This document shows positions 40,206 through 49,284 of a stretch of 64,000 nucleotides of DNA, in pieces; positions within the stretch are counted from its first letter, which is position 1; every line of letters starts with the position of its first letter. The stretch spans positions 801,838 through 865,837 of the forward strand of contig NZ_SODP01000002.1 of the NCBI RefSeq assembly GCF_004365355.1, in the 5' to 3' direction. The DNA is from Kribbella pratensis. GTDB lineage: Bacteria > Actinomycetota > Actinomycetes > Propionibacteriales > Kribbellaceae. The notes under the pieces were generated by a model. The model was not told where the DNA came from and searched no databases. It saw only the letters and a list, made by a program, of their open reading frames with translations. The translations under genes were made by a program, and so were the position numbers.

Positions 40206-42854
40206 CACCGCGGCGTTCCACCGCTCCTGGTAGTGCTGCCCGGCCTTGTAGATCACCGGTTTGCCCTCGAGCTGCCACTTCCCGAACGGCACGTCCGAAC
40301 CGTCGGTGTCCTCCTCGGTGCTGCCGGACCAGCCGTACGGCGTCTGGTCCAGGTAGTAGCGGATCGTCCGCGGCACGTCGAGCCGGATGACTCTCGCCCA
40401 GCCGCCGTCCCCGGTCGGCCCGACCGGGAACAGCATCTTGAAGACCCGTGCCTCGGCGGTGGCGTTGACCGTACTGTCGACGGTCGCGAGATCGGATTGC
40501 TTCACCTTGCGGTCGAACCCGGTCGGGAAGTCGCCGGGCTGGAAGTTCGCGATCCCGTACAGGTACGGCGTGTTCGTGAAGAGCCCGTCGGCGCCGGGCA
40601 CACCCCATTGGGACATGACGTGCCCGGTCAGCTCGGACGCGGGGAGCTTCGGACCGGCGTTGTAGGTGAACATCCTCCCCGACAGGAATCCGCCGGCGGA
40701 GTACGTGTACACGCCGTCCTTGATCTTCCGGTCGAACCCGATGTCGGAGTTGGCCTGCACCGCGTCGGCCTTCGGCACCGAGGTGGTCACCGGCTTCGCC
40801 TTCCGCGCGTCGAGGACGACCGTCTGGTCCGCGGTGAGCTTCACGCTCGGGGCAAGCAGCGTGAAGAAGATCCAGTCCTCCGTCCCGCGCTCGAACTCCT
40901 GGAACTGGTTGAGCACGTACTCGCCCTGCGCCAGCCTGAGCGTCACCGTGCCGGTCTCGTCCGGTGAAACCAGGTCGTTCTCACCGTTGTCGACGCCCGT
41001 GACGGACACCGGGTAGTCCGGGTCCGGAGCGCCGTTCGGCTTGATCAGCTTGACGGTGAGCGTGTAGGTCGGAGTTTCCTTGTCCACACCCACTGGTACG
41101 ACGACCGTCTGGCCGCCGCCGGTGGCGGTGATGCGACCGCCGTACAGGCCGTCCGCGCCGCCGAGGCTGGTGTCCGACGTCGCCTGCACGGACGCCGTAC
41201 CGCCGGCCGGAACGGTCACCGAGTCGGCGCTCAGCTTCAGCGCGCCGGTGGGGGCTGCCGTACCGTCGGGGCCGTTCAGCACCGACGACAGGGACAACGT
41301 GACGGCCGCGTCGCCGAGGTTGCGGTAGGTCACCTCACGGGTGACCGGCTCGTCGTCGGTGTGCGGGTACGACGCTTTGCCGAACGACACGCTGCCGGGC
41401 TCGGAAACCACGCTCAGCTTGATCGCCGTCGTCAGGTCGATCCGCCCGGCGCCTTGCTGGAAGGACGTCTGATCCGCGGCAACCTTCGCCGAACCCATCA
41501 GCGCGGCCTTCAACTCGGCCGGCGTCCAGGACGGGTGCTCCTGCAGCAGGATCGCGGCCGCGCCGGCGGTGTGCGGCGTCGCCATCGACGTACCCGACAG
41601 CCGCAGGTACTTGTCGCCGACCGGCTCGCCGATCGACGAGTCCTTCGACTTGGCCGCGACGATGTCCGTACCGGGCGCGGTCACGTCCGGCTTCACCGCA
41701 CTGTCACCGATCCGCGGGCCCCGGCTGGATTGCAGGTTGAGCTGGTCCTGCTTGGTCACGTTGCCGACGGTCAGCGCCGCATCCGCGCTGCCCGGTGAGG
41801 CGATCGTCCCGTCACTCGGCCCTTCGTTGCCAGCAGCAACAACAAACAGCGTGCCTGTCTGTGCGGTCAGCCGGTTCACCGCCTCCTCGAGCGGGTCGAG
41901 GTCCGGGGTGTCCGGACCGCCGAGGCTCAGGTTGACGATCTTCGCCTTGACGTCGTTCGCGGCCCAGTCCATGCCGGCGAGGATCGCCGACTCATCGCAG
42001 CCCCAGACCTCACAGACCTTGCCGTCGTAGATCCGGGCGTCGGGCGCCACGCCTTTGTATTTCCCGTCCGAGGCAGCGCCGGTGCCGGCGATCGTCGACG
42101 CGACATGCGTGCCGTGACCGACCAGATCGTCGGCGGACTCGGTGGTGAAGTTCTTCTCCCCCACGACCTGCGTCGCGAGGTCGGGATGGGTCGCGTCGAT
42201 GCCGGTGTCGAGCACAGCGACCGACACACTCTCGCCGGTGTACCCGGCCGCCCACGCGACCGGTCCACCGATCTGCGGCACGGACTGGTCCAGCAGCACC
42301 TTCCGCTTGCCGTCCAGCCACAGCTTGGTGAATCCGCCGGAGCTCATGAATGTCTTGGCATCCGCCTTGTTCACCTTCATCGCCGCACCGCCGATCGACG
42401 GCAACTGGCGGGTGACCCTCGTCCCGGCCGGCACGGCACGCTTCGCGGTCCCGGCGTACGTCGTCAGCACCGGGATCGTGCTCGTCGAGGCGTCGTCGTA
42501 CTTGTCCCTGACCAGCTCGGCGACATCGAAGAGCCGGCGGTCGATCTTCCCATCGCCGACCGCCTTCGTGACGTCGGCCGGGATCACGTACGAATGATCC
42601 TTGGTCCGGTACGTCGTGAAGCCGACGTGCTGCCGGCCCGCTCCCGGTTCGATCGTCGCCTTGGTCAGGTCACCGCCGGGCAGGACGACCCGGTCGCCGG
42701 TGATCAGCGTGACGCTGACGTCCTTACCCGACGCGGAACGGGCGGCGGCCGCCGGCCCGGACGGGACCGCGTGAGCGGTTCCTCCCAGCCCGGCGACCAG
42801 ACCCGCAACCGCCAGTACGGCGATCGCAGGCGTTCCTCTGCGCGTGAATTTCAC
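40188..42854 (-). CDS. Secreted subtilisin-like serine protease (S8), C-terminus lost by frameshift
   Basis: The 888-codon frame starts at ATG 42854 (GGGGAGG upstream). It has a signal peptide (RRGTPAIAVLAVAGLVAG, cleavage near AHA) and a propeptide to about residue 190. The triad is complete: Asp in VAVLDTGID (about 214), His in GHGTHVASTIAG (about 249) and Ser in SGTSMATPHTAG (about 421). The oxyanion Asn is in VAAGNEGPSDG. Beta-sandwich domains follow. The natural frame should pass from ERWNAAV into FVPSVNA, but an extra GT gives CSCRR and a stop. The catalytic domain is unaffected, so a shortened active protease is possible. Confidence 0.85.
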   Translation of the reverse strand: MKFTRRGTPAIAVLAVAGLVAGLGGTAHAVPSGPAAAARSASGKDVSVTLITGDRVVLPGGDLTKATIEPGAGRQHVGFTTYRTKDHSYVIPADVTKAVGDGKIDRRLFDVAELVRDKYDDASTSTIPVLTTYAGTAKRAVPAGTRVTRQLPSIGGAAMKVNKADAKTFMSSGGFTKLWLDGKRKVLLDQSVPQIGGPVAWAAGYTGESVSVAVLDTGIDATHPDLATQVVGEKNFTTESADDLVGHGTHVASTIAGTGAASDGKYKGVAPDARIYDGKVCEVWGCDESAILAGMDWAANDVKAKIVNLSLGGPDTPDLDPLEEAVNRLTAQTGTLFVVAAGNEGPSDGTIASPGSADAALTVGNVTKQDQLNLQSSRGPRIGDSAVKPDVTAPGTDIVAAKSKDSSIGEPVGDKYLRLSGTSMATPHTAGAAAILLQEHPSWTPAELKAALMGSAKVAADQTSFQQGAGRIDLTTAIKLSVVSEPGSVSFGKASYPHTDDEPVTREVTYRNLGDAAVTLSLSSVLNGPDGTAAPTGALKLSADSVTVPAGGTASVQATSDTSLGGADGLYGGRITATGGGQTVVVPVGVDKETPTYTLTVKLIKPNGAPDPDYPVSVTGVDNGENDLVSPDETGTVTLRLAQGEYVLNQFQEFERGTEDWIFFTLLAPSVKLTADQTVVLDARKAKPVTTSVPKADAVQANSDIGFDRKIKDGVYTYSAGGFLSGRMFTYNAGPKLPASELTGHVMSQWGVPGADGLFTNTPYLYGIANFQPGDFPTGFDRKVKQSDLATVDSTVNATAEARVFKMLFPVGPTGDGGWARVIRLDVPRTIRYYLDQTPYGWSGSTEEDTDGSDVPFGKWQLEGKPVIYKAGQHYQERWNAAVCSCRR

Positions 42855-42962
42855 AGGGCCTCCCCAGAAATCGGTTGTCTGCGCACGGATGTAAACGCGA
42901 CAACCGATCCCCGGGGTTGCGTACTCAGCCCAACGGATAAGGCCCGATAACGGTCAACGCGA

Positions 42963-43673
42963 TCAGGCAGGTGGAGCGACGGTCGCGTCCGGCTGGCCGG
43001 AGGTGGCCAGGGAGGCGGCGATGAAACCGGAAGCCTTGAGGTCCTCGATCACTTCGTGGAGGTAGGCGACGGTGTCGGGGTGCTTCGACCTCGACGTGCC
43101 GAGAGCCTGTTGGATCTGCATGAACCGCTCGTCGATCAGGCGGAGGTCGGGATGCTCGGCGACGTACGCCGTGATCGGCTGGCGGATCCCGGCCGCCGCC
43201 TCGAGCCCTTCGGCCCGGAACACGTCGACGCCCTCCGCACCGCGGACAACCGTTGCCTTCTGCAACGTTCTGGTCAGGTAGAGGTCGTACGCCGAGCCTT
43301 GCTTCACCCCGATCCGCACGCCGTCGGTGTCGACCTCGGCGATCGTGGTGAGCGGTGAATCCCGCGGCACGGCGTACACACCCTCGATGACGACGTACGG
43401 CGCGGTGAAGGCGACCTCCTCCGCGCGGGCCGGGTCGATCGCGAGGAAGCAGATGTCCGCCTGCCCGTTCGTCATCGCCTGGAACGACTTCCGCGCCGCG
43501 TCGAAACACACCAGCTGCAAGGGCAGGTCGAGGCGTTTCGCGAGCTCCCGCGCGATGTCCACCGTCACGCCGCCGGGCGCGTCCGGCGTACCGTTCGCCA
43601 GCACCGGGTTGCCGAGGTTGATGGAGGCTCGCAGTACACCGGTCGGCGCGAGATCCGCCTGCACAGTCGTCAT
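42963..43673 (-). CDS. Family 3 solute-binding-domain protein without signal peptide
   Basis: 236 residues starting MTTVQADLAPTGVLRASINL. The whole length is the amino-acid-type (SBP_bac_3) binding fold: DAPGGVTVDIARELAKRLD, ADICFLAIDPARAEEVAFTA, VRIGVKQGSAYDLYLTR, and a Lys/Arg-lined pocket. No signal peptide or lipobox precedes the domain, and no ABC permease is adjacent. It may be a cytosolic binder or enzyme (for example a cyclohexadienyl-dehydratase-like protein), but no catalytic evidence can be read. Confidence 0.8.
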   Translation of the reverse strand: MTTVQADLAPTGVLRASINLGNPVLANGTPDAPGGVTVDIARELAKRLDLPLQLVCFDAARKSFQAMTNGQADICFLAIDPARAEEVAFTAPYVVIEGVYAVPRDSPLTTIAEVDTDGVRIGVKQGSAYDLYLTRTLQKATVVRGAEGVDVFRAEGLEAAAGIRQPITAYVAEHPDLRLIDERFMQIQQALGTSRSKHPDTVAYLHEVIEDLKASGFIAASLATSGQPDATVAPPA

Positions 43674-43729
43674 ACCCGCGACCTTATCCGTGCCCTATAC
43701 CCCGGCCGTCGATCGATTGACGGATCCCG

Positions 43730-44947
43730 TCAGTCATAGTCCCTGACGGCGGCGCGGGCAGCCGCGGTCAGTTCGTCGTCCTTCGACGGCGCGAACACGC
43801 TGGTCGTCGGTGTCGGGTTCGCGCGGAGCAGCCGCGTGCGCTGCCAGGTCCGCGGGTGGTCGGCGTCCGTACGGCCGTTCTCCGCCTGATCCAACCGGAT
43901 CACCCGGACCAGCTCGTGGTCCGGGATCTCCGCCGCGGTACGACGCAGGACGTCGAGCGGATCACTGATCGGGCCGCGGCGGATGGCGCGTTCGAGCGCC
44001 CGGTAGCCGGTATCGGCGAGCAGCAGGCGCTCCAGCGACCGCGCGGTCGGTTCCGAGCCGACGAGTTCGGCGATCCGGCGGTCGATCCGGTACTCGCGCC
44101 GCTGCCGGCCGGAGAGGTCGAGCCTGCGTAGCAGCCGCCGGTACCCGCGGATCGGCGGCCCGAGAACGGCGTCGGCGATCTGCACGAGCCGGCTGTGCAG
44201 AACCTGGTCGTCACTCCCCTGCCCGACCAGGACGACCACTCCCTCCGACGACTTGAGCTTCCCGTTGCCGGCTGAGTCGAGTGCTCCCGGCTGCACGGTC
44301 GCGGCGAGCTCGTCGAGGATGTGCTCGGCCGCACCGAGCACGCGATCGTGCATGCCGCGCTGGTCGTCGTACATGGCGTGCGCGAGGACCGCGTAGCGCT
44401 CCTGTGGGTTGAGCACGGCCCGGGCCGGCAGGCCGAGTCGCAGTACCCGGCGATACCGCCAACCGATGCGGTCGATGGCGATCCGGGTGTCGGTGGTGAC
44501 GACGACGCTCTCGAGTTTCGCGGTACCGGTCTGTCCGGCGAGTCGGTCGAGGACGTCGTACAGCTGCGGAGCTTGTTGTCTCGTCACCGCCTGGGCGTTG
44601 CCGGGCAGACGGTTGAGGCGGGGGCGGAAGATCGCCGTGATGACGAAGAGGATCGCCGCGAACGGCGCGGCGAACAGCAGCGGCCGGTAGAACCCGAGCA
44701 GGGCCAACCCACCAAGCAGACTCGGCAGCGGCACCAGCAGGACCGGCAACGACAGGAGAAAAGCGCCGACCGAGCGCTCCGGGCCGGGGGTCCGCCCGCT
44801 GATCAGTGCGTCGGCCAGCTTGCTCTCTCGCTCGACCTCACGACTCGCTTCCACAGGTGGCGCGTCCAGGTTCCAGCTGCAGTGCTGGCACCAGACGGCG
44901 TACCGCCGATCCCCCGGAAGTTCCCGCCCGCAGTCCGGGCACCCCAC
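43730..44947 (-). CDS. Membrane protein with zinc ribbon and degenerate M48-like domain
   Basis: 405 residues from GTG 44947 (GGAAAG 6 nt upstream); alternative starts are GTG 44959 and ATG 44989. The N-terminus is a zinc ribbon (CPDCGRELPGDRRYAVWCQHC), followed by a linker and two membrane helices (SVGAFLLSLPVLLVPLPSLL and PLLFAAPFAAILFVITAIF). After these comes a region built like M48 peptidases (QAPQLYDVLDRLAGQTGTAK, LNPQERYAVLAHAMYDDQRG). The expected zinc motif HEXXH reads HAMYD, so the metal site is destroyed. The likely role is a regulatory or structural pseudoprotease. Confidence 0.7.
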   Translation of the reverse strand: MGCPDCGRELPGDRRYAVWCQHCSWNLDAPPVEASREVERESKLADALISGRTPGPERSVGAFLLSLPVLLVPLPSLLGGLALLGFYRPLLFAAPFAAILFVITAIFRPRLNRLPGNAQAVTRQQAPQLYDVLDRLAGQTGTAKLESVVVTTDTRIAIDRIGWRYRRVLRLGLPARAVLNPQERYAVLAHAMYDDQRGMHDRVLGAAEHILDELAATVQPGALDSAGNGKLKSSEGVVVLVGQGSDDQVLHSRLVQIADAVLGPPIRGYRRLLRRLDLSGRQRREYRIDRRIAELVGSEPTARSLERLLLADTGYRALERAIRRGPISDPLDVLRRTAAEIPDHELVRVIRLDQAENGRTDADHPRTWQRTRLLRANPTPTTSVFAPSKDDELTAAARAAVRDYD

Positions 44948-45069
44948 CAAACTTTCCACAGCGCAAGAATGCGGCTTGGCAGGGGGCATCAAGAGTTTTT
45001 TGCAGAGACATTGTGTAAGTCGGTGGGCGGTCCTACTGTGTGCGCATCAACTCATCCGATGGGGGTGCA

Positions 45070-46344
45070 ATGAAGCGTCGGAGTGTGGGGCTGCTGGTGG
45101 CGGCTGCGATGGTCGTGCCAACGATTGTCGCCGTGCCTGCGGAGGCCCACGGTGACCACAGTGACAAGCGAGTAGTGGGGTACTACACCAACTGGAGTGG
45201 GTACGCCCGGAACTACCTGGTCAGCGATCTGGTGAAGACCGGGGCCGCGGCCCGGCTGACCCAGATCAACTACGCGTTCGGCTTCGTCGACGCCCAGGGG
45301 AACTGCATCCCCAGTGACGCATGGGCCGACTACCAGCGACCGTTCACCGCCGAGCAGAGCGTGAACGGCCAGGCCGACCAGCCCGGTCAGGTGCTCAACG
45401 GCAACCTCAACCAGTTCAAAGAGCTGAAGAAGATGTACCCGAAGCTCCGGATCAGCATCTCGCTCGGCGGCTGGACCGGCTCGGCGCACTTCTCCGACGC
45501 AGCGCTCACGCCGGCCTCGCGGGCCGCGCACGTGAAGTCGTGCCTGGACATGTGGCTGAAGGGCAACCTGCCCGGCCTCCCCGCAGGCGCAGCGAAGGGC
45601 ATCTTCGACGGTGTCGACCTCGACTGGGAATGGCCGGCCAGTGAGGGCAACCCGGGCAACGTGATCCGGCCCGAGGACAAGCAGAACTTCACCGCGCTGG
45701 TGCACGAGTACCGCAAGCAGCTCGACAAACTGTCCGGGCGGCCCGGCAAGTACAACCTGACCGCGTTCCTGCCCGCGAACCCGACGATGATCGACAAGGG
45801 CTTCGAGGTCCGCAAGCTGTTCAAGGACCTGACCTTCGGTACGACGCAGGGGTACGACTACCACGGCCCGTGGGAGACCCTCACCAACCAGCAGTCGGCG
45901 ATCGACGGGCCGAAGGGCGATCCGACCACACCGGAGTTCAGCTCGCAGGTCACGATCGACGCGTACCTGTCCCGCGGCGCACCGCGCGACCAACTGGTGA
46001 TGGGCGTGCCGTTCTACTCCCACGGCTGGACAGGCGTGACGAACGCGAATCACGGTCTGTTCCAGCCGTCGACCGGACCGGCGCCCGCGACGTACGAGGC
46101 AGGCACCGAGGACTACGGCCTGCTCAAGGCTCATCTGTCCGACTACACGGTCTACCGCGACAACCGCGCCGGATTCGCCTGGCTGTTCGACGGTACGACG
46201 TTCTGGACCTGGGACGACCCGGTCGAGATGGCCCGCAAGGCGAAGTACATCTCGCACCGCGACCTGGGCGGCGCGATGATCTGGTCCCTCGACGGCGATT
46301 CAAATGGGGAGCTGATCTCGGCGTTGCACCGTAACCTACGCTGA
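45070..46344 (+). CDS. Secreted GH18 chitinase
   Basis: 424 residues from ATG 45070, with GGGGGT upstream. A signal peptide (MKRRSVGLLVAAAMVVPTIV, cleavage near AEA) precedes a single GH18 domain. The catalytic DxxDxDxE is exact in FDGVDLDWEWP (Glu about residue 198). SISLGGWTGS, TTQGYDYHGPWE and GAMIWSLDGDSNG complete the (beta/alpha)8 barrel. It hydrolyses chitin outside the cell by substrate-assisted catalysis. There is no carbohydrate-binding module. The following kinase gene starts on the next base after its stop, so the two are cotranscribed. Confidence 0.94.
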   Translation: MKRRSVGLLVAAAMVVPTIVAVPAEAHGDHSDKRVVGYYTNWSGYARNYLVSDLVKTGAAARLTQINYAFGFVDAQGNCIPSDAWADYQRPFTAEQSVNGQADQPGQVLNGNLNQFKELKKMYPKLRISISLGGWTGSAHFSDAALTPASRAAHVKSCLDMWLKGNLPGLPAGAAKGIFDGVDLDWEWPASEGNPGNVIRPEDKQNFTALVHEYRKQLDKLSGRPGKYNLTAFLPANPTMIDKGFEVRKLFKDLTFGTTQGYDYHGPWETLTNQQSAIDGPKGDPTTPEFSSQVTIDAYLSRGAPRDQLVMGVPFYSHGWTGVTNANHGLFQPSTGPAPATYEAGTEDYGLLKAHLSDYTVYRDNRAGFAWLFDGTTFWTWDDPVEMARKAKYISHRDLGGAMIWSLDGDSNGELISALHRNLR

Positions 46345-46986
46345 GTGGATCTGAATGCTCTTCAGGACCGGTTCGGCGCGACCAGCGCCGAACCGGTCGT
46401 CGGCGGATGCTCGGGCGCGACCGTCGTCCGACTCGCTCGTGGGCCCAACCACCTCTACTACAAGGCCGGTCCTGGCGCCGGCCTTGAGGCCGACCGGTTG
46501 GCCTGGCTCAACGGGACCGGCTTCCCGTGCCCCCAGCTCGTTGACCGCGGCAACAATTGGCTGCTGACCACGGAGCTGGCCGGCCGCGATGCGTCCGATG
46601 ACTGGCCGGCGGCCGACCGCCCCGCGGTCCTGGCCGCGATGGCCGACGGACTGCGCGCGCTCGACCAGCTGTCCGGCTGCCCGTTCCCGTCACCCTTTCC
46701 TGGCTCCGGAGACGCCGTCACGCACGGGGACTATTGCGCCCCCAACGTCTTCATCGACCCCGACACCCTGCGCTTCTGCGGCATCCTCGACCTCGGCCGC
46801 CTCGGCACCGGCGACCGCTACCTGGACCTCGCCCTGATGTTCAAGAGCCTCCGCGGCGGCCGCAATCCGCAGTACGGCGGCCTGCCTGCGGCGCGGCGCT
46901 TCGTCGAGTTGTACGGCGGGGATCCGGACGACCCGCGCATCGAGCACTACATCACGCTCGACGACACCGGCGACTACATGCCCTGA
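46345..46986 (+). CDS. Aminoglycoside phosphotransferase-family small-molecule kinase
   Basis: 213 residues from GTG 46345, immediately after the chitinase stop. It is shorter than typical APH enzymes (260-300). The N-lobe contains NHLYYKAGPGAGLEADRLAW (ATP Lys). The catalytic loop is THGDYCAPNVFID (Asp and Asn), and the metal site is GILDLGRLGTGDRYLDLAL. It phosphorylates a hydroxyl of a small molecule. Coupling to a chitinase raises the possibility of an amino-sugar substrate, but resistance to an aminoglycoside cannot be excluded. Its end overlaps the convergent GlxA-type gene by 13 bp. Confidence 0.83.
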   Translation: MDLNALQDRFGATSAEPVVGGCSGATVVRLARGPNHLYYKAGPGAGLEADRLAWLNGTGFPCPQLVDRGNNWLLTTELAGRDASDDWPAADRPAVLAAMADGLRALDQLSGCPFPSPFPGSGDAVTHGDYCAPNVFIDPDTLRFCGILDLGRLGTGDRYLDLALMFKSLRGGRNPQYGGLPAARRFVELYGGDPDDPRIEHYITLDDTGDYMP

Positions 46987-47894
46987 TACGCCCGGCGGTA
47001 GGCGCTCGGGGTCGTCTGCAGGGCGGTTTTGAAACGCCTGCGGAGATTGGTCGCCGACGACAGGCCGACCTTGGCGGCAATCGTCTCGACCGGGAGGTCC
47101 GTTTCCTCCAGCAGGACACGGGTTCTGGCGATTCGTTGGGCGAGCAGCCACTGGCCGGGTGCCATGCCGAGCTGGTCGGTGAACCGCCGTGCAAGCGTTC
47201 GCGGTGAAACGTTGGCCTGGCCGGCGAGGTCCTGGAGCGTGAGCGGCTCGGCAAGGTGATGGGTTGCCCAGTCGAGGAGCTCGCCCAACGACTCGACCGG
47301 CGCTTGGTCCTCAGTGCGGTACTGCGTCTGGCCGCCTTCGCGATGCGGCGGCATCACCATCCGCCTCGCGACCCGTGCCGCATGAGCAGCACCGTGATCG
47401 CGTCGCACCAGTTGCAGACACAGATCGATCCCGGTCCCCGACCCGCCACTCGTCGCTACGTCACCGTGATCGATGTACAGCACGTCCGGATCTACGTGTA
47501 CCGCGGGGAACCGGCGTTGCAGCTCATCGGCGTACCGCCAATGCGTCGCGACCCGGCGCGCGTCGAGCAGCCCGGTCGCGGCGAGCGCGTAGGCGCCCGA
47601 GCAGATGCTCACCAGACGAGCTCCCCGCCGATGCGCACGCGTGAGTGCTCGCAGCACCCGGGCGCTCGGCTCGCGATTGATCGGCAGCCAACCCGGTACA
47701 ACGATCGTGTCCGCGCGTTCCAGCGCTCGCAGACCGGACGTGACCACCATGTCGAAACCCTCGGTCGTGCGGACCGGCCCCGGCTCCGCGGTGCACACAC
47801 CGAACCGGTACGGCGCCTCCCGGAACACGGCCGCCGCGCAGCCGAGCTCGAAGCTCGCCTGCGGTGCGCTGACCAGAGCGACAACCCGGTGCAT
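46974..47894 (-). CDS. GlxA-family transcriptional regulator (DJ-1/PfpI-like plus AraC HTH)
   Basis: 306 residues. The N-terminal DJ-1/PfpI-like domain has Cys in LVSICSGAYALAATGLLD. The C-terminal AraC HTH pair is LTLQDLAGQANVSPRTLARR and VETIAAKVGLSSATNLRRRF. It is related in layout to the protein encoded at 32821-33783 but is clearly a different paralogue. It is divergent from a small cupin gene 71 bp away, the likely target. No cofactor or inducer can be read. Confidence 0.9.
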   Translation of the reverse strand: MHRVVALVSAPQASFELGCAAAVFREAPYRFGVCTAEPGPVRTTEGFDMVVTSGLRALERADTIVVPGWLPINREPSARVLRALTRAHRRGARLVSICSGAYALAATGLLDARRVATHWRYADELQRRFPAVHVDPDVLYIDHGDVATSGGSGTGIDLCLQLVRRDHGAAHAARVARRMVMPPHREGGQTQYRTEDQAPVESLGELLDWATHHLAEPLTLQDLAGQANVSPRTLARRFTDQLGMAPGQWLLAQRIARTRVLLEETDLPVETIAAKVGLSSATNLRRRFKTALQTTPSAYRRAYQGM

Positions 47895-47965
47895 GGCAAG
47901 AAAGTACCTGATCAGGACTATCCAGACACTGGGTCCCGACCTTCGGAAAGCGGAGGATCAGAGCC

Positions 47966-48277
47966 ATGCAGAACTACGAGTGGGCGTCCGTCGACGACGC
48001 ACCGGTCCGCGAACTCTTCCCCGGCATCACGCTGCGACCGCTCTGGTCCGGCGAGGTCGCGAAAGCCTTTGTCCTGCAGATGGATCCGGGCTCCTGCTGG
48101 GAAGGTATCGACATACACGATCCGGGACCGGAAGAGGTGTTCGTCGTCGACGGCGTGTTCAACGACGGGACCCGCGACTACCCGGCCGGTTCGTTCATCC
48201 ACGCCCCGGCCGGGTCGTCCCATGTACCGCAGTCCGCGAAGGGCTGCACGTTGTTCTTGTTCTACCCCGAGGGCTAG
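47966..48277 (+). CDS. Cupin-domain protein (ChrR-like)
   Basis: 103 residues, a single cupin barrel. The metal-ligand motif is IDIHDPGPEEVFVVDG (His, Glu), with the second His in APAGSSHVPQSAKG; PAGSFIHAP is typical. It resembles the cupin of anti-sigma factor ChrR and small metal-dependent oxygenases. It is divergent from a GlxA regulator. The convergent beta-propeller gene ends 4 bp away. Confidence 0.84.
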   Translation: MQNYEWASVDDAPVRELFPGITLRPLWSGEVAKAFVLQMDPGSCWEGIDIHDPGPEEVFVVDGVFNDGTRDYPAGSFIHAPAGSSHVPQSAKGCTLFLFYPEG

Positions 48278-48281
48278 CCGA

Positions 48282-49223
48282 TCAGGGTTTGTTGAGTTGC
48301 ACGACGTTGAAGTCGGTCCCCGGCGGAGCGCCCGGGCCCAGCGGCGGCGGGAAGCCGAGGTCGAAGCGGGCATTGACCAACGCGAGCCGGTGACCGTCCG
48401 CGCCGACCGCCGTCGGGACCCGGAACAGCGCATTGGTGACCGTGGCAACGATCCGGCCCCTCCTCAGGTCCGGGCTGAGCTGGATCTTGACGAGCTGGTT
48501 GGCGAAGTTCTGCACCACCCACAGCGTCCGGCCCTCCAGGAGGATGCCGTCCGGCGTACCTGGAGTGAGCGCGCCGCCGGTGAGCGAGATCCTTCGGCTC
48601 GCGCCGGTGCACGGATCGACCAGATACAGCTCGGCACGCGACGACTGGCCGACGATCAGCACCCGCCCGTTGCTGGGCGCCGCGATGCCGTTCAGGTTCG
48701 GGAAGTCCCCGAGCACCGCGGCGGGTCCGCTGAGCGGGATCGTCCGCGGCTTCCCGATCCGGTGCCCCGGCCCGATCGGAACCAGGTAGATCACCGCGTG
48801 GAACGAGTCGGTGAAGTACGCGCCCGCCGGCGTGATCATCACGTCGTTGATCAGGCTGTCACCGGGTGTGCTGAGCACGAGGTCGGCGATCGTCGAGCCG
48901 TCCCGCGTGCTGTAGACATACGCGTGGCCGGTGAAGCCACCCGCCACCCACAGCCGGTGCACGGAAGCCTCGACCTTCATCCCCGCGGCCGCCCGGCCCG
49001 GCGGGGCGTCGACGAACACTGCGCCCTTTCCGTTGTGCAGGCTGCCGCGGTAGATGTCACCGCTGGTGAGCGATCCGACGTAGAACGTGTGATGCGGACC
49101 GGTGGCGATCCCCTCCGGCGCGAAGTCCGTCGGTAGCGGGATCGACACCGGGAAGGGTGCGGCCGCGGCGACCGTCAGTGCCAGCGCGGACACAATCAGC
49201 GCAAGTTTCCTCAAGATGGACAT
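48282..49223 (-). CDS. Secreted SMP-30/NHL-type beta-propeller protein
   Basis: 313 residues with a signal peptide (MSILRKLALIVSALALTVAA). Repeating blades of the SMP-30/strictosidine-synthase type follow: PLPTDFAPEGIATGPHHTFY, HRLWVAGGFTGHAYVYSTRD, LVLSTPGDSLINDVMITPAG, FPNLNGIAAPSNGRVLIVGQ, TPDGILLEGRTLWVVQN. The N/D residues at blade ends are typical calcium-site positions in lactonases. It could be an extracellular lactonase or a binding propeller. It is monocistronic. GGGGATTCAGGGGG precedes the start. Confidence 0.8.
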   Translation of the reverse strand: MSILRKLALIVSALALTVAAAAPFPVSIPLPTDFAPEGIATGPHHTFYVGSLTSGDIYRGSLHNGKGAVFVDAPPGRAAAGMKVEASVHRLWVAGGFTGHAYVYSTRDGSTIADLVLSTPGDSLINDVMITPAGAYFTDSFHAVIYLVPIGPGHRIGKPRTIPLSGPAAVLGDFPNLNGIAAPSNGRVLIVGQSSRAELYLVDPCTGASRRISLTGGALTPGTPDGILLEGRTLWVVQNFANQLVKIQLSPDLRRGRIVATVTNALFRVPTAVGADGHRLALVNARFDLGFPPPLGPGAPPGTDFNVVQLNKP

Positions 49224-49284
49224 GACACCCCCTGAATCCCCTTGTTTTGAAGGTAGATCCAGGGTTTCCGGTCGTCCAGAGCAA

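Noticed and set aside
39619..40608. Independent 329-codon gene after the S8 protease
   Set aside because: Its first ~130 codons are a shadow of the protease, and the rest is the out-of-frame protease C-terminus with no own start.
46345..46986. Antibiotic-resistance aminoglycoside phosphotransferase
   Set aside because: Only the generic kinase motifs are visible, the protein is short and it is coupled to a chitinase; resistance cannot be claimed.
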